Assembly (NCBI GenBank): GCA_002480565.1
Contig: DLCK01000037.1
Location: forward strand, 1-64,000
Length of the DNA stretch: 64,000 nt
Source of the DNA: Phycisphaerales bacterium UBA7800
GTDB taxonomy: Bacteria; Planctomycetota; Phycisphaerae; Phycisphaerales; Phycisphaeraceae
Direction: 5' to 3'
The position numbers and the translations under genes were made by a program. The stretch's first letter is position 1; the number at the start of each line of letters is the position of its first letter. Below, piece by piece: positions 8,643 through 16,604 of the stretch. The notes below the pieces were generated by a model that worked only from the letters and a program-made list of their open reading frames with translations, searched no databases and was not told where the DNA came from.

Positions 8643-10140
8643 TGGCAAGGTTACGCCTGAAAGTAGTCAGTCGTTTCAGTGCAGGTTTGGGATGCATGCT
8701 TTCCTGAACCAAACCTGAAAGTGGTAAATCCATTTGCGAATGATCAATCACCGTCGTCCAAGTAATGGTTTCGACAAACGGTTTGGACAGCGCAATATGC
8801 ATCATCGCATCCAGCCACGTGCTCTGCACGCCCGGTGTCCAAGGCTTACGCCAGTAACCACAATCAGGATCAATCTGCTGAGCAGTGTCGGTGATGACAA
8901 TCATCTCTTCGGTGACCATTGAGCTTGGAACGCCCATGACCAGATTGATCGGTCGGCCCATCGGAGCGAAGTGATCCAGCAGATTACTGATCTGCATGAG
9001 GTCTCGCGTATGCTGTCCATTTACAGATTGGCCCATGAGCATTTTGAGGGTAAAGGCATCAAAATTGATCCCGCCCTGAATGAGCAAATCGGCATACATC
9101 ATCGGCGGGATGGATCGCTGATTACCAGCATAGTATTCGCCAAACGGTTCGCGGATTTCAATGAGCACCCGTGCGTTGGGTTGAATTTTCTTGACTGCCA
9201 TCGCAGAGAGGCGCGTCAAGTCCATAAGCTGGTCAAAGGCCACCGTAAAGTGATTATTGACATGAAGCCCGGAGACGACGTTCCATGAACTGATGCGATC
9301 CTTGAAATGATCGACAACCTTTTCAATGTGCTCGTAAACCAGATCACGAACCGTCTCGTAATCATGTTCCCAGATGAACAACCAGTCCGGCAGATTGGCT
9401 GGTTCAAAACTCACCAACGGGCCGGCAATGACAGGCATCTCACGTGAACGAGCCCAGTTGACCCATTCATCGAGAACTTCCCATTGGTAATCCCCCTCCT
9501 CAGGCGCGAGGACTTTCCAAGGCATGGGGATGGTGACGTAATCAAAATGCGTATAAATCGCATCGCGAAGATGCTGATGCGTATTGTCCAATGCAACGCC
9601 AGTCCCCACCACGTGACGCGGGACTGAGCCTGTCGTCCGACGGCGGTTAAGCAGCAGGTCTGCATGAGCGATAGCCAACTCCTCAGAGCCATCAATCGAA
9701 GCGGTCAGCGACTGCATCGCCAAAGTGTCTGCTTTACCCGGATGATCCTTGCGTAGACAAAGCGCTTCGATAAAACAGGATCGCGCTTTGTCCATTCGCT
9801 TGGCAACGGGGTGTTCGGATTTGATATCGAGCATGCCCCAGTCTTCGGACTTGTTGTACAAAGTCATCAGACGATGGCGAGCCAGTTCAAGACTCAGCAG
9901 GTACGGCTCTTCGCGTTCTGGAAGCAGGCAGGTTTGAAGGGTCAACGTGCCACAGTCTCCGGTGGGAATCTGCAAGGCTAAAGCGCAAACGCCGGTCTCA
10001 CGTTTTTGACAGAAGATCACCCCTTTGTCACACACGATATCACCGCGCATGGCATTGCCATCTGCACCTAGCAGATAAGCGTTTCGCAACGGGAAATCCG
10101 TTGCAGGTTGTTCGTCCTTGAAGACCTGGAATTTGAGCAT
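8602..10140 (-). CDS. GH10-like protein lacking both catalytic glutamates
   Basis: A 512-residue protein whose C-terminal two thirds (about residues 165-490) follow the xylanase GH10 barrel: a FDYVTIPMPWKVLAPEEGDY strand, a W-LP-WL segment and a DRISSWNVVSG segment. In active GH10 enzymes the last segment reads WDVVNE; here the acid/base Glu is Gly291. The nucleophile region, normally ITELD, reads LVMGVP with Gly403. It should therefore lack xylanase activity and may bind sugar or have another role. The N-terminal ~150 residues are unassigned and there is no signal peptide. The ATG at 10140 (MLKFQVF) is preferred over the longer frame to 10254. It overlaps the ComEA-like gene. Confidence 0.75.
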   Translation of the reverse strand: MLKFQVFKDEQPATDFPLRNAYLLGADGNAMRGDIVCDKGVIFCQKRETGVCALALQIPTGDCGTLTLQTCLLPEREEPYLLSLELARHRLMTLYNKSEDWGMLDIKSEHPVAKRMDKARSCFIEALCLRKDHPGKADTLAMQSLTASIDGSEELAIAHADLLLNRRRTTGSVPRHVVGTGVALDNTHQHLRDAIYTHFDYVTIPMPWKVLAPEEGDYQWEVLDEWVNWARSREMPVIAGPLVSFEPANLPDWLFIWEHDYETVRDLVYEHIEKVVDHFKDRISSWNVVSGLHVNNHFTVAFDQLMDLTRLSAMAVKKIQPNARVLIEIREPFGEYYAGNQRSIPPMMYADLLIQGGINFDAFTLKMLMGQSVNGQHTRDLMQISNLLDHFAPMGRPINLVMGVPSSMVTEEMIVITDTAQQIDPDCGYWRKPWTPGVQSTWLDAMMHIALSKPFVETITWTTVIDHSQMDLPLSGLVQESMHPKPALKRLTTFRRNLANVRTENASAGSAN

Positions 10141-10324
10141 GCTTAACCTATTCGTACTTCGGTGGCGAGTCTTTCCCCTTTGCCGGTACAGATTATCGGG
10201 CAAGTGGTTAAAGATTGCAAAGTCAAAAGTGCATCCCGTCGATTTTGTGCTCATGGAGATTTATTTTGCAATGGAATAACCCCCCGAAAATGAGTAGTGA
10301 AAAGCATGGACAGATTAGATTGAT

Positions 10325-10440
10325 CAGGGACTTGGGACTAGTGACGTCAGACTAGGGAAAGGTAAAATGGCACCGAATTAAACAGGCTGGTCACTTATCT
10401 GAGCCCTGGTCCCTAGTGGCTAGTCACTAGTCCCTTTGCC
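10325..10440. repeat. Palindromic intergenic element, GGGACTAGTGAC family
   Basis: The left arm at 10325-10362 (GGGACTTGGGACTAGTGAC...) is matched in inverse by 10404-10440 (...TAGTCACTAGTCCCTTTGCC). The element lies in the 418-bp gap between the divergent GH10-like and acetylxylan esterase genes. It has no coding capacity. Internal iterations of ACTAGGGA suggest slippage or a repeat-of-repeats origin. Confidence 0.75.
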
Positions 10441-10558
10441 ATAACACATGGGAAAATAATTGCGAATCGGTTCGCTCCCTGCTTCAATGCATTTGCCACA
10501 GCACACCAGCACACTATCCTGTATGACCTGACGTTTGACCTTCAAAACAGGATTTAAA

Positions 10559-11548
10559 ATGACACTCGATCCCCATTCACTTGTCCATGAACACCCTTTC
10601 GATCCGACCTATGGTTATGACCTCGACGAACTGCTACGCGTTGCCAGTCCGCCACAACCGCATGGATTTGATAGCTTTTGGAACGATAGCTTCAAAGCAG
10701 CGATGGCTGTGAAGCTTGACTATGAAACAATCGAAACACCACAAGACGATGATCGCTTCAAACTCTACAAAGTCATGTACACCGGCATAGGCGGCATGCG
10801 CGTCGGAGCATGGATGGCGATCCCCACTGGCGAAATCACCCGTGGGCGTTTGCAGGGACATGGTTACGGTGGTCGTGAATCACTTGAGTGCAAAGACCTT
10901 CAGGACGGACTTGCAATCATCGCGCCGGTTGCTCGTGGGTTTCACATCTCTGAAAACGAATCCTTGCCAATCAACAATGAAGGACAGAAGCACGTGCTGA
11001 TCGGCATTGATCATGTCGAAACCTACATCCATCGTCATGTGGTTCAGGATATGTGGATCGCCCATAGCATTCTGCTAGCTGAGTTGCCACAACTCGAAGG
11101 GCAAGTCGATTACGAAGGTGGCAGCTTCGGCGGAGGCATGGGCGCGATCTGTGTCGCATGGGATAAGCGAATCCAATCCGCCCACCTGCATGTCCCAAGT
11201 CATGGCAACTACCCGCTGCGCCTGACCATCCCCTGTGTCGGTTCGCAAAACGCTGTCACAGCCTATTACCATTCACATCCGCGCGTGCTTCATACATTGG
11301 CATTTCATGATGCAGCCAACCACGCTCGGCATATCAGCGTGCCGACGAGTTTCAGCTGTGCATTGTTTGACCCTGCTGTCCCACCACCAGGACAATTCTC
11401 AGTACACAATGAAGTCAAACCGGAGTTGCGAAAGCTCTACGTCATCACGGCTGGACATCATGCGTATCCCCAGGAAGCGGAAGAAAATGGCGAAGCGCAT
11501 CTCAAAGGACGCCAATGGCGGATGGAACAATTAGGTGTGACAGTCTAA
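10559..11548 (+). CDS. Acetylxylan esterase / cephalosporin-C deacetylase family
   Basis: A 329-residue alpha/beta-hydrolase of the AXE1 family, which removes acetyl groups from xylan-derived or other acetylated sugars. The nucleophile elbow is YEGGSFGGGMG (Ser189). Asp271 (ALFDPAVPP) and His300 or His301 (TAGHHAYP) complete a plausible triad. There is no signal peptide, so it would act on imported oligosaccharides. The ATG at 10559 has AGGAT upstream; a TTG at 10535 is less likely. The gene is single, divergent from the GH10-like gene, and ends before a strong terminator at 11610. Family assignment is good; the exact substrate is inference. Confidence 0.85.
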   Translation: MTLDPHSLVHEHPFDPTYGYDLDELLRVASPPQPHGFDSFWNDSFKAAMAVKLDYETIETPQDDDRFKLYKVMYTGIGGMRVGAWMAIPTGEITRGRLQGHGYGGRESLECKDLQDGLAIIAPVARGFHISENESLPINNEGQKHVLIGIDHVETYIHRHVVQDMWIAHSILLAELPQLEGQVDYEGGSFGGGMGAICVAWDKRIQSAHLHVPSHGNYPLRLTIPCVGSQNAVTAYYHSHPRVLHTLAFHDAANHARHISVPTSFSCALFDPAVPPPGQFSVHNEVKPELRKLYVITAGHHAYPQEAEENGEAHLKGRQWRMEQLGVTV

Positions 11549-11609
11549 ATCAAGCCATCGCATATTGGCTAAAAACCAGTGAACATCCGTTCATGAATCA
11601 ATAATCCCC

Positions 11610-11647
11610 AACTGCATTTGTATTTTTCCCACAAATGCAGTTTTTTT
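11610..11647 (+). terminator. Rho-independent terminator
   Basis: AACTGCATTTGT (from 11610) pairs with ACAAATGCAGTT (11631-11642) around a 9-base loop and is followed by seven T. It ends the acetylxylan esterase transcript. Confidence 0.9.
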
Positions 11648-11786
11648 ATGCGCGTTGCATGGATTGTCGGAATTTCCATATTTTCAACGACTTGCAGCAT
11701 TGTCTGTACTTGGCATTGTTACCTGCCTGACATAAAACTCAAAAAACCTGCCAATTGCCTCTTGATACTTTGCAATAACAGGTTAC

Positions 11787-11809
11787 ATTAATTCATACAA
11801 CGAATTAAT
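11787..11809. promoter_or_regulatory. Inverted repeat, candidate operator for the NagB/PIG-L gene
   Basis: ATTAATTC (11787-11794) and GAATTAAT (11802-11809) are perfect inverted arms with a 7-base spacer, 14 bases before the ATG at 11824 and next to the ribosome-binding site AAAGGAAC. Its place suggests a repressor site or a small hairpin over the translation start. Confidence 0.5.
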
Positions 11810-11823
11810 TAAAGGAACAGCAC

Positions 11824-13788
11824 ATGACCGCCCTCATTGATCCACTGGTTGGCTCTGACATGGAATTAGATTCGCTGACACAATCAGAGCTGGTGCCGGC
11901 AACGGTCTTCAAGTCCTCTGTCGAGGTCAACAAAGCGGTCGCTTTGGAAATCGCAGAACTGATTCGCAAGCGTAATGAAGCAGGTCAGACTTGCGTGCTG
12001 GGACTTGCCACCGGCTCGACACCTGTGGGTGTGTATGACGAACTCATTCGCATGCATCAGGAAGAAGGCTTGAGCTTTGCCAATGTGGTGACGTTTAACC
12101 TTGATGAGTATTACCCGATGCAGCCTGATGAACTCCAAAGCTACAACCGCTTCATGGCTGAGCATCTGTTTGATCATGTCGACATCCCCAGTCAAAACGT
12201 CAACATCCCCGATGGCACGGTGTCGCCGGACAAAGTTCATGCGTACTGTCGGGCATACGAACGAAAAATCGACGACATGGGCGGCATTGATCTGCAACTG
12301 CTGGGTATCGGGCGAACCGGTCATATTGGTTTTAACGAACCAGGCTCGGGCATCAAATCCATGACGCGACTGATCACGCTCGACAAGGTCACACGACTGG
12401 ACGCTGCCAGTGACTTCTTTGCTGAGGAGAATGTCCCACGTCGCGCCATCACCATGGGTGTTGGGACGATCTTCAAAGCCCGTCGTGTGATTCTCATTGC
12501 CTTTGGTGAACACAAAGCCCCAATCGTTCGACGCTCGGTGGAAGGCGAAGTGTCACCTGCGATTCCTGCAACATTCCTTCAGCAGCATCCCAATTGCCAG
12601 TACATGCTCGACACTGCTGCTGCCAGTGACCTGACGCGATTCAAATCCCCATGGCTTGTCGGACCGATGCAGTGGAATGACACAGCGATGCGAACCGCCG
12701 TCATCTGGCTGTCCCAACACCTTGGCAAACCCATCCTCAAACTCACCGATGAAGACTACAACGAAGCAGGCCTCCAAGACCTCTTGGCGGATCATGGGCC
12801 TGCCTACGACATCAATGTCAACGTCTTTCGCACCATGCAGCGAACCATCACCGGATGGCCCGGCGGCAAGCCCGAATCGGCGCGCAAAGCAGATGATCCA
12901 AAACTCGAACGGGATCGCATCTATCCCAAGCGTGTGCTGATCTTCTCGCCGCATCCTGATGACGATGTCATCTCCATGGGAGGTACACTCATCCGTCTGG
13001 CAGACCACGGCCACGATGTGCATGTGGCCTATCAGACCTCCGGCAGTATCGCGGTCTTTGACGATGACGTCTTGCGGTTTACCGACTTCGTTAGCGAATG
13101 CAATGCAGTGTTTAACATTGACACCAAGGTCACCGGATCGCTGGAAGATCACATCGAACAGTACATCAGTAACAAGCAGCCCGGTCAGGTGGATTCGGAT
13201 CAGATTCAACAACTCAAGGGTTTAATTCGACGTGGTGAAGCCCGCGCGGGTGTCCGGGCATGTGGTGTCCCTGCTGCAACAAATTGTCACTTTTTGGACA
13301 TGCCGTTTTACGAAACAGGTCGCGTCCGCAAAAAGCCGTTAAGTCAGGATGACGTGGACATCATCGTAAATCTGTTACGTGAACTCAAACCCCATCAAGT
13401 CTATGCAGCAGGCGATCTGTCAGACCCGCATGGCACGCATCGGGTCTGCTTATCCGCCATCACCAAAGCACTGGAAGTGGTCAAAAAAGATGACTGGTAC
13501 ACCGACTGTGATGTGTGGTTGTACCGCGGTGCCTGGCAGGAATGGGAACCGGAAAAAATCGAGATGGCAGTCCCGCTGAGCCCTCAGGAAATTCTGCGTA
13601 AGCGTAACGCCATCTTCAAACACGAATCGCAAAAAGACCGGGCACTGTTCCCCGGTGTCGATGAACGCGAGTTCTGGCAGCGTGCAGAAGACCGCAATCG
13701 CAATACCGCCAAAACATACGATCAACTGGGCTTGCCTGAATACGAAGGCATCGAAGCATTCGTCCGATGGAACGGCAAACAGTATTGA
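11824..13788 (+). CDS. Glucosamine-6-phosphate deaminase-like / PIG-L deacetylase fusion
   Basis: A 654-residue two-domain protein. Residues about 25-290 are NagB-like: FNLDEYYPM (Asp94, equivalent to E. coli Asp72) and GIGRTGHIGFNEPGS (His167, Glu172). The residue matching E. coli Asp141 is threonine. Residues about 370-600 form a PIG-L/LmbE deacetylase domain with SPHPDDDVISMGG and DPHGTHR, which bind zinc. Such fusions are known, especially in Bacteroidetes. The likely role is amino-sugar breakdown, the second domain perhaps deacetylating an N-acetylated substrate; this is inference. AAAGGAAC lies before the ATG and an inverted repeat lies just upstream. The downstream isomerase gene follows after a hairpin. 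Confidence 0.88.
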   Translation: MTALIDPLVGSDMELDSLTQSELVPATVFKSSVEVNKAVALEIAELIRKRNEAGQTCVLGLATGSTPVGVYDELIRMHQEEGLSFANVVTFNLDEYYPMQPDELQSYNRFMAEHLFDHVDIPSQNVNIPDGTVSPDKVHAYCRAYERKIDDMGGIDLQLLGIGRTGHIGFNEPGSGIKSMTRLITLDKVTRLDAASDFFAEENVPRRAITMGVGTIFKARRVILIAFGEHKAPIVRRSVEGEVSPAIPATFLQQHPNCQYMLDTAAASDLTRFKSPWLVGPMQWNDTAMRTAVIWLSQHLGKPILKLTDEDYNEAGLQDLLADHGPAYDINVNVFRTMQRTITGWPGGKPESARKADDPKLERDRIYPKRVLIFSPHPDDDVISMGGTLIRLADHGHDVHVAYQTSGSIAVFDDDVLRFTDFVSECNAVFNIDTKVTGSLEDHIEQYISNKQPGQVDSDQIQQLKGLIRRGEARAGVRACGVPAATNCHFLDMPFYETGRVRKKPLSQDDVDIIVNLLRELKPHQVYAAGDLSDPHGTHRVCLSAITKALEVVKKDDWYTDCDVWLYRGAWQEWEPEKIEMAVPLSPQEILRKRNAIFKHESQKDRALFPGVDEREFWQRAEDRNRNTAKTYDQLGLPEYEGIEAFVRWNGKQY

Positions 13789-13825
13789 TCCTACATCACT
13801 GATGCATCATCCTGTAAACTTGTTA

Positions 13826-13858
13826 AACATCCTCGTCGAAAATGGCGGGGATGTTTTG
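13826..13858 (+). terminator. Hairpin, probable weak terminator or attenuator
   Basis: AACATCCTCGTC (13826-13837) pairs fully (two G-U pairs) with GGCGGGGATGTT (13844-13855) around GAAAAT, followed by TTTTG. It lies between the NagB/PIG-L gene and the isomerase gene and could reduce read-through. Confidence 0.55.
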
Positions 13859-13891
13859 AATCAACACTAAAACAATCACAAGGTCATTGAC

Positions 13892-14731
13892 ATGTCCACG
13901 ATTCACCCACGCATGGCTCTTTGCAGCTGGTCCACACAACCAAGTAACCCCCAGCAACTCATTGAAAACGTCAAGCAAACCGGCCTGGCCAATATCCAAT
14001 TAGCACTGATGCCTTTGTTCCAACAGGCAGAGGTCTGGGGCAATGCGCCTGCGTTGCTTAAAGACGCTGGCATCAATGTCGTCTCAGGCATGTTCGGTTG
14101 TGAAGGCGAAGACTACAGCACACTGGACACCATTCGCCAGACCGGCGGGATGCTGCGGGACGAAACGTGGGACACCAACTGGGCCAATGTTCAGCAGGTC
14201 GCCAAGGTCGCTCAAAACATGGGGCTTGAAATGGTTTCAGGCCACGCCGGATTCCTGCCCACGACCAAAGATGATCCAAACATCGACAAACTTGCCACTA
14301 GACTCACGCAAGTCGCCAACTGCTTTGCCGATCACGGGCTGACATTAATTTTTGAAACCGGGCAGGAGACAGCCGACACCCTCAACCAGTTTCTTGACGC
14401 GTTGGCAACACGCAATGCCACCAACGTCGGCATCAATTTCGATCCTGCCAATATGCTGCTTTACAACATGGGTGATCCCGTGGAGTCCGTCCTCAAAGTC
14501 GGCAAACGTGTCAAACAGATTCACATCAAGGACGGCGTCCGCGCACAGGTTCCCGGCACATGGGGCAGCGAAGTGGCTGTCGGTGAAGGTCAAGTGGATT
14601 GGCCGGCATTCATCAAGGCATTAGAGCAGATCAACTACAACGACCATCTGGTCATTGAGCGTGAAGCAGGCGATCAACGACTTGCAGATATCCACACCGC
14701 AGCAATGCACATCAGTTCATTACTGGGTTGA
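13892..14731 (+). CDS. Sugar phosphate isomerase/epimerase family (hydroxypyruvate-isomerase-like)
   Basis: A 279-residue TIM-barrel protein of the xylose-isomerase-like / AP-endonuclease-2 superfamily. Metal-site segments include LIFETGQE, GINFDPANML, VKQIHIKDG and HLVIEREAG, in the order expected for divalent metal and sugar binding. There is no signal peptide. Members isomerise or epimerise keto sugars or related acids, but the substrate cannot be fixed here. AAGG lies before the ATG at 13892. It follows the NagB/PIG-L gene by about 100 bp in the same direction, so a shared role in sugar catabolism is plausible. Confidence 0.8.
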   Translation: MSTIHPRMALCSWSTQPSNPQQLIENVKQTGLANIQLALMPLFQQAEVWGNAPALLKDAGINVVSGMFGCEGEDYSTLDTIRQTGGMLRDETWDTNWANVQQVAKVAQNMGLEMVSGHAGFLPTTKDDPNIDKLATRLTQVANCFADHGLTLIFETGQETADTLNQFLDALATRNATNVGINFDPANMLLYNMGDPVESVLKVGKRVKQIHIKDGVRAQVPGTWGSEVAVGEGQVDWPAFIKALEQINYNDHLVIEREAGDQRLADIHTAAMHISSLLG

Positions 14732-14842
14732 ACGTTGCTCCTTGTGCATGTGGATAAAAAATCCGTTTGGTTATAGCCTTCGTCATTACAATCGTTAAGA
14801 CTTCCCCAGACGCAGTGGCACGGTTATCACGTGTTGTTTTTC

Positions 14843-14872
14843 TTGGGCATTGGATCGGTGATCCGGTATAAT
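14843..14872 (+). promoter_or_regulatory. Sigma-70-type promoter for the structured RNA
   Basis: TTGGGC (14843-14848), an 18-base spacer and TATAAT (14867-14872) predict a start near 14879. The next coding sequence lies 460 bases downstream, past a terminator, so this promoter drives a non-coding transcript. Confidence 0.7.
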
Positions 14873-14878
14873 GATGCG

Positions 14879-15139
14879 CAATGAAAAGTGAATGACTGAT
14901 TGTTTTGGCCTCTGCAGGGTACGCCCGACGGTGAGATATTATTTGCCCGAACCTTGTAGAATCCCAAGGGAGCAGGTATTGGTCACGAATGCCAGGCCGT
15001 CACTGAGCGGAAGGCAGGGATGCACCGGCAACGCACCCACCTAACATTGGGGTTCGCGCAAAAACCACCGCACGGCCCAGGCGGTAAACCAGAACAATCT
15101 AACCATCGACGGCTTGTCACCAGTGGCAAGCCGTTTTTT
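14879..15139 (+). ncRNA. Structured non-coding RNA, about 260 nt, unassigned (6S RNA possible)
   Basis: A promoter, a pairing-rich body and a strong terminator enclose about 260 bases without a plausible reading frame. Visible pairings are a closing stem (CTG 14896-14898 with CAG 15090-15092, GTTT 14902-14905 with AAAC 15086-15089, GCCT 14908-14911 with AGGC 15079-15082), GACGG 14927-14931 with CCGTC 14997-15001, and CCTTG 14952-14956 with CAAGG 14965-14969. CGAACC 14948-14953 could pair with GGTTCG 15051-15056, which would cross the GACGG pairing as a pseudoknot. A long closing stem around a large interior resembles 6S RNA, but I cannot confirm it. It does not match SRP RNA, RNase P, tmRNA, T-box or cobalamin motifs. 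Confidence 0.6.
15109..15139 (+). terminator. Rho-independent terminator of the structured RNA
   Basis: ACGGCTTGTCAC pairs with GTGGCAAGCCGT across a very short loop, followed by a run of T (15134-15139). The stem is strong and G+C-rich. Confidence 0.9.
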
Positions 15140-15151
15140 GTTGGGTAGGAT

Positions 15152-15262
15152 AGTTAAACTAATTGAACCGCCAAGACGCCAAGAACGCAAAGACCGGATG
15201 AGAAGAGATAAGAAATAATCTCAGTTCAGACTTGGCGTCCTTGGCGTCTTGGCGGTTTAAAC
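15152..15262. repeat. Palindromic intergenic element, CCGCCAAGACGCC family
   Basis: The left arm (GAACCGCCAAGACGCCAAG..., 15152-15191) and the right arm (...TTGGCGTCTTGGCGGTTTAAAC, 15232-15262) are inverted copies built from CCAAGACG/CCAAGAAC iterations. It lies between the RNA terminator and the serine acetyltransferase gene. The arms could form a hairpin of more than 25 bp. Confidence 0.85.
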
Positions 15263-15339
15263 AAATTGCCTCATTGGAATAGAATGAATCGACAGTGCAT
15301 TGTTAGCAGTAACAACGTCCACGCGAAATGAGTTGAACC

Positions 15340-16344
15340 ATGAATGACAAGCAACCTGCCAACCCGACTCTAGCGGCTCATGCCAATGGAGGGGTGCCAC
15401 TTGAGGAACTAGTCAGCAAGCTCGTAGACACCTACGACGCCAATGACCGCATGAGTCACTTGGATGCCGAGTTTCTGCCTAATCGTCAGCGGACCATTGA
15501 GATCATTGAACTCACGCGGCGGTTAATGTTTCCTGGCTTCTTTGACAATACGCGACTCACCTCTGAGATCATCCCCTATCACGTGGGTGACCTTCTCATT
15601 CAATTGCGGGCGTTACTCAACGACCAAATCCGCCAAGCCATTCGCTACGATGAGAATCTCATTGGTGATGATGCCAAGAAAGATTGCGATGGTGAAACAT
15701 GTGATGAGAAAGCTGCTCGTCTCACCGCTGAATTCCTAAAGCGTTTGCCGGACGTGCGACATTTACTCGCCACCGACATCCAGGCAGCATTCGACGGTGA
15801 TCCGGCTGCACGCAGCACCGACGAAACCATTTTCTGCTACCCAGGTATTGATGCGACATTTATCCATCGCGTTGCTCATGAATTGTTTATGCTTGGGATT
15901 CCGCTATTGCCACGCATTATGAGTGAATACGCGCACAACGAAACAGGCATTGACATCCATCCCGGCGCAACCATCGACGAATCCTTTTTCATCGATCATG
16001 GCACCGGCGTGGTCATCGGTGAAACCTGCACCATCGGTAAGCACGTCAAGGTCTATCAAGGTGTCACCCTCGGCGCACTGTCCACCAAGGGCGGGCAGGC
16101 ATGGCGTGGATGCAAGCGACATCCGACCATTGAAGACAACGTCACCATCTACGGCGGCGCAATCATTCTAGGCGACATCATCATCGGCAGTAACACCACC
16201 ATCGGCGGTAGTGTCTTCCTCACGCAAGCAATCCCTGCCAACCACACGGTGAGCATGAAACCTCAGGAACTGGAAATCCGTGAACGCCGACGCAAAGGTA
16301 AAAAATCCAAAGAGTCAGTTCAGGAGTTGGATTTTCAAATTTGA
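15340..16344 (+). CDS. cysE: Serine O-acetyltransferase
   Basis: A 334-residue acyltransferase that transfers acetyl from acetyl-CoA to L-serine, giving O-acetylserine for cysteine synthesis. The C-terminal third is a left-handed hexapeptide-repeat helix (about residues 200-300): IDIHPGATIDESFFIDHGTG, VIGETCTIGKHVKVYQGVTL, IYGGAIILGDIIIG. The His in IDHGTG and the Asp in IDIHP match the CysE active site. The N-terminal ~120 residues are longer than in E. coli CysE (273 residues), as in some other bacterial forms. No cysteine synthase gene is adjacent. The gene follows the RNA terminator and a palindromic element, so it presumably has its own promoter near 15270-15330. Confidence 0.88.
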   Translation: MNDKQPANPTLAAHANGGVPLEELVSKLVDTYDANDRMSHLDAEFLPNRQRTIEIIELTRRLMFPGFFDNTRLTSEIIPYHVGDLLIQLRALLNDQIRQAIRYDENLIGDDAKKDCDGETCDEKAARLTAEFLKRLPDVRHLLATDIQAAFDGDPAARSTDETIFCYPGIDATFIHRVAHELFMLGIPLLPRIMSEYAHNETGIDIHPGATIDESFFIDHGTGVVIGETCTIGKHVKVYQGVTLGALSTKGGQAWRGCKRHPTIEDNVTIYGGAIILGDIIIGSNTTIGGSVFLTQAIPANHTVSMKPQELEIRERRRKGKKSKESVQELDFQI

Positions 16345-16381
16345 GTTGGTGTTGGTGCAAACCATGATGCTTCAACGGCTT

Positions 16382-16571
16382 TACCACAGAGGCTCAGAGA
16401 CACAGAGTTCAAGACAGAGATTATTTTAAACAAACCAAGCCCAATGCTAAGCGCAGCGAAGCATGGGATAGCAACAACAACCTGTTGGTGTGCGCATCCC
16501 AGTCTTCGCTCTGCTCAGACTTGGGCTTGAAATGAATGTTTCTTGCCTTGAACGCTGTGGCACTGTGGTTT
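16382..16571. repeat. Composite imperfect palindrome, second copy of the element at 1-245
   Basis: The outer arms ACCACAGAGGCTCAGAG (16383...) and ...GCTGTGGCACTGTGGTTT (to 16571) are inverted. The inner arms around 16437-16475 (AAGCCCAATGCTAAGCGCAGCG) and 16495-16533 (...GCTCAGACTTGGGCTT) are also inverted. The inner core matches 74-172. It fills the gap between two convergent gene ends. Confidence 0.8.
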
Positions 16572-16604
16572 CAGCCAAAAAGGTTTGCAGCAAGCTCAAA
16601 GGGA

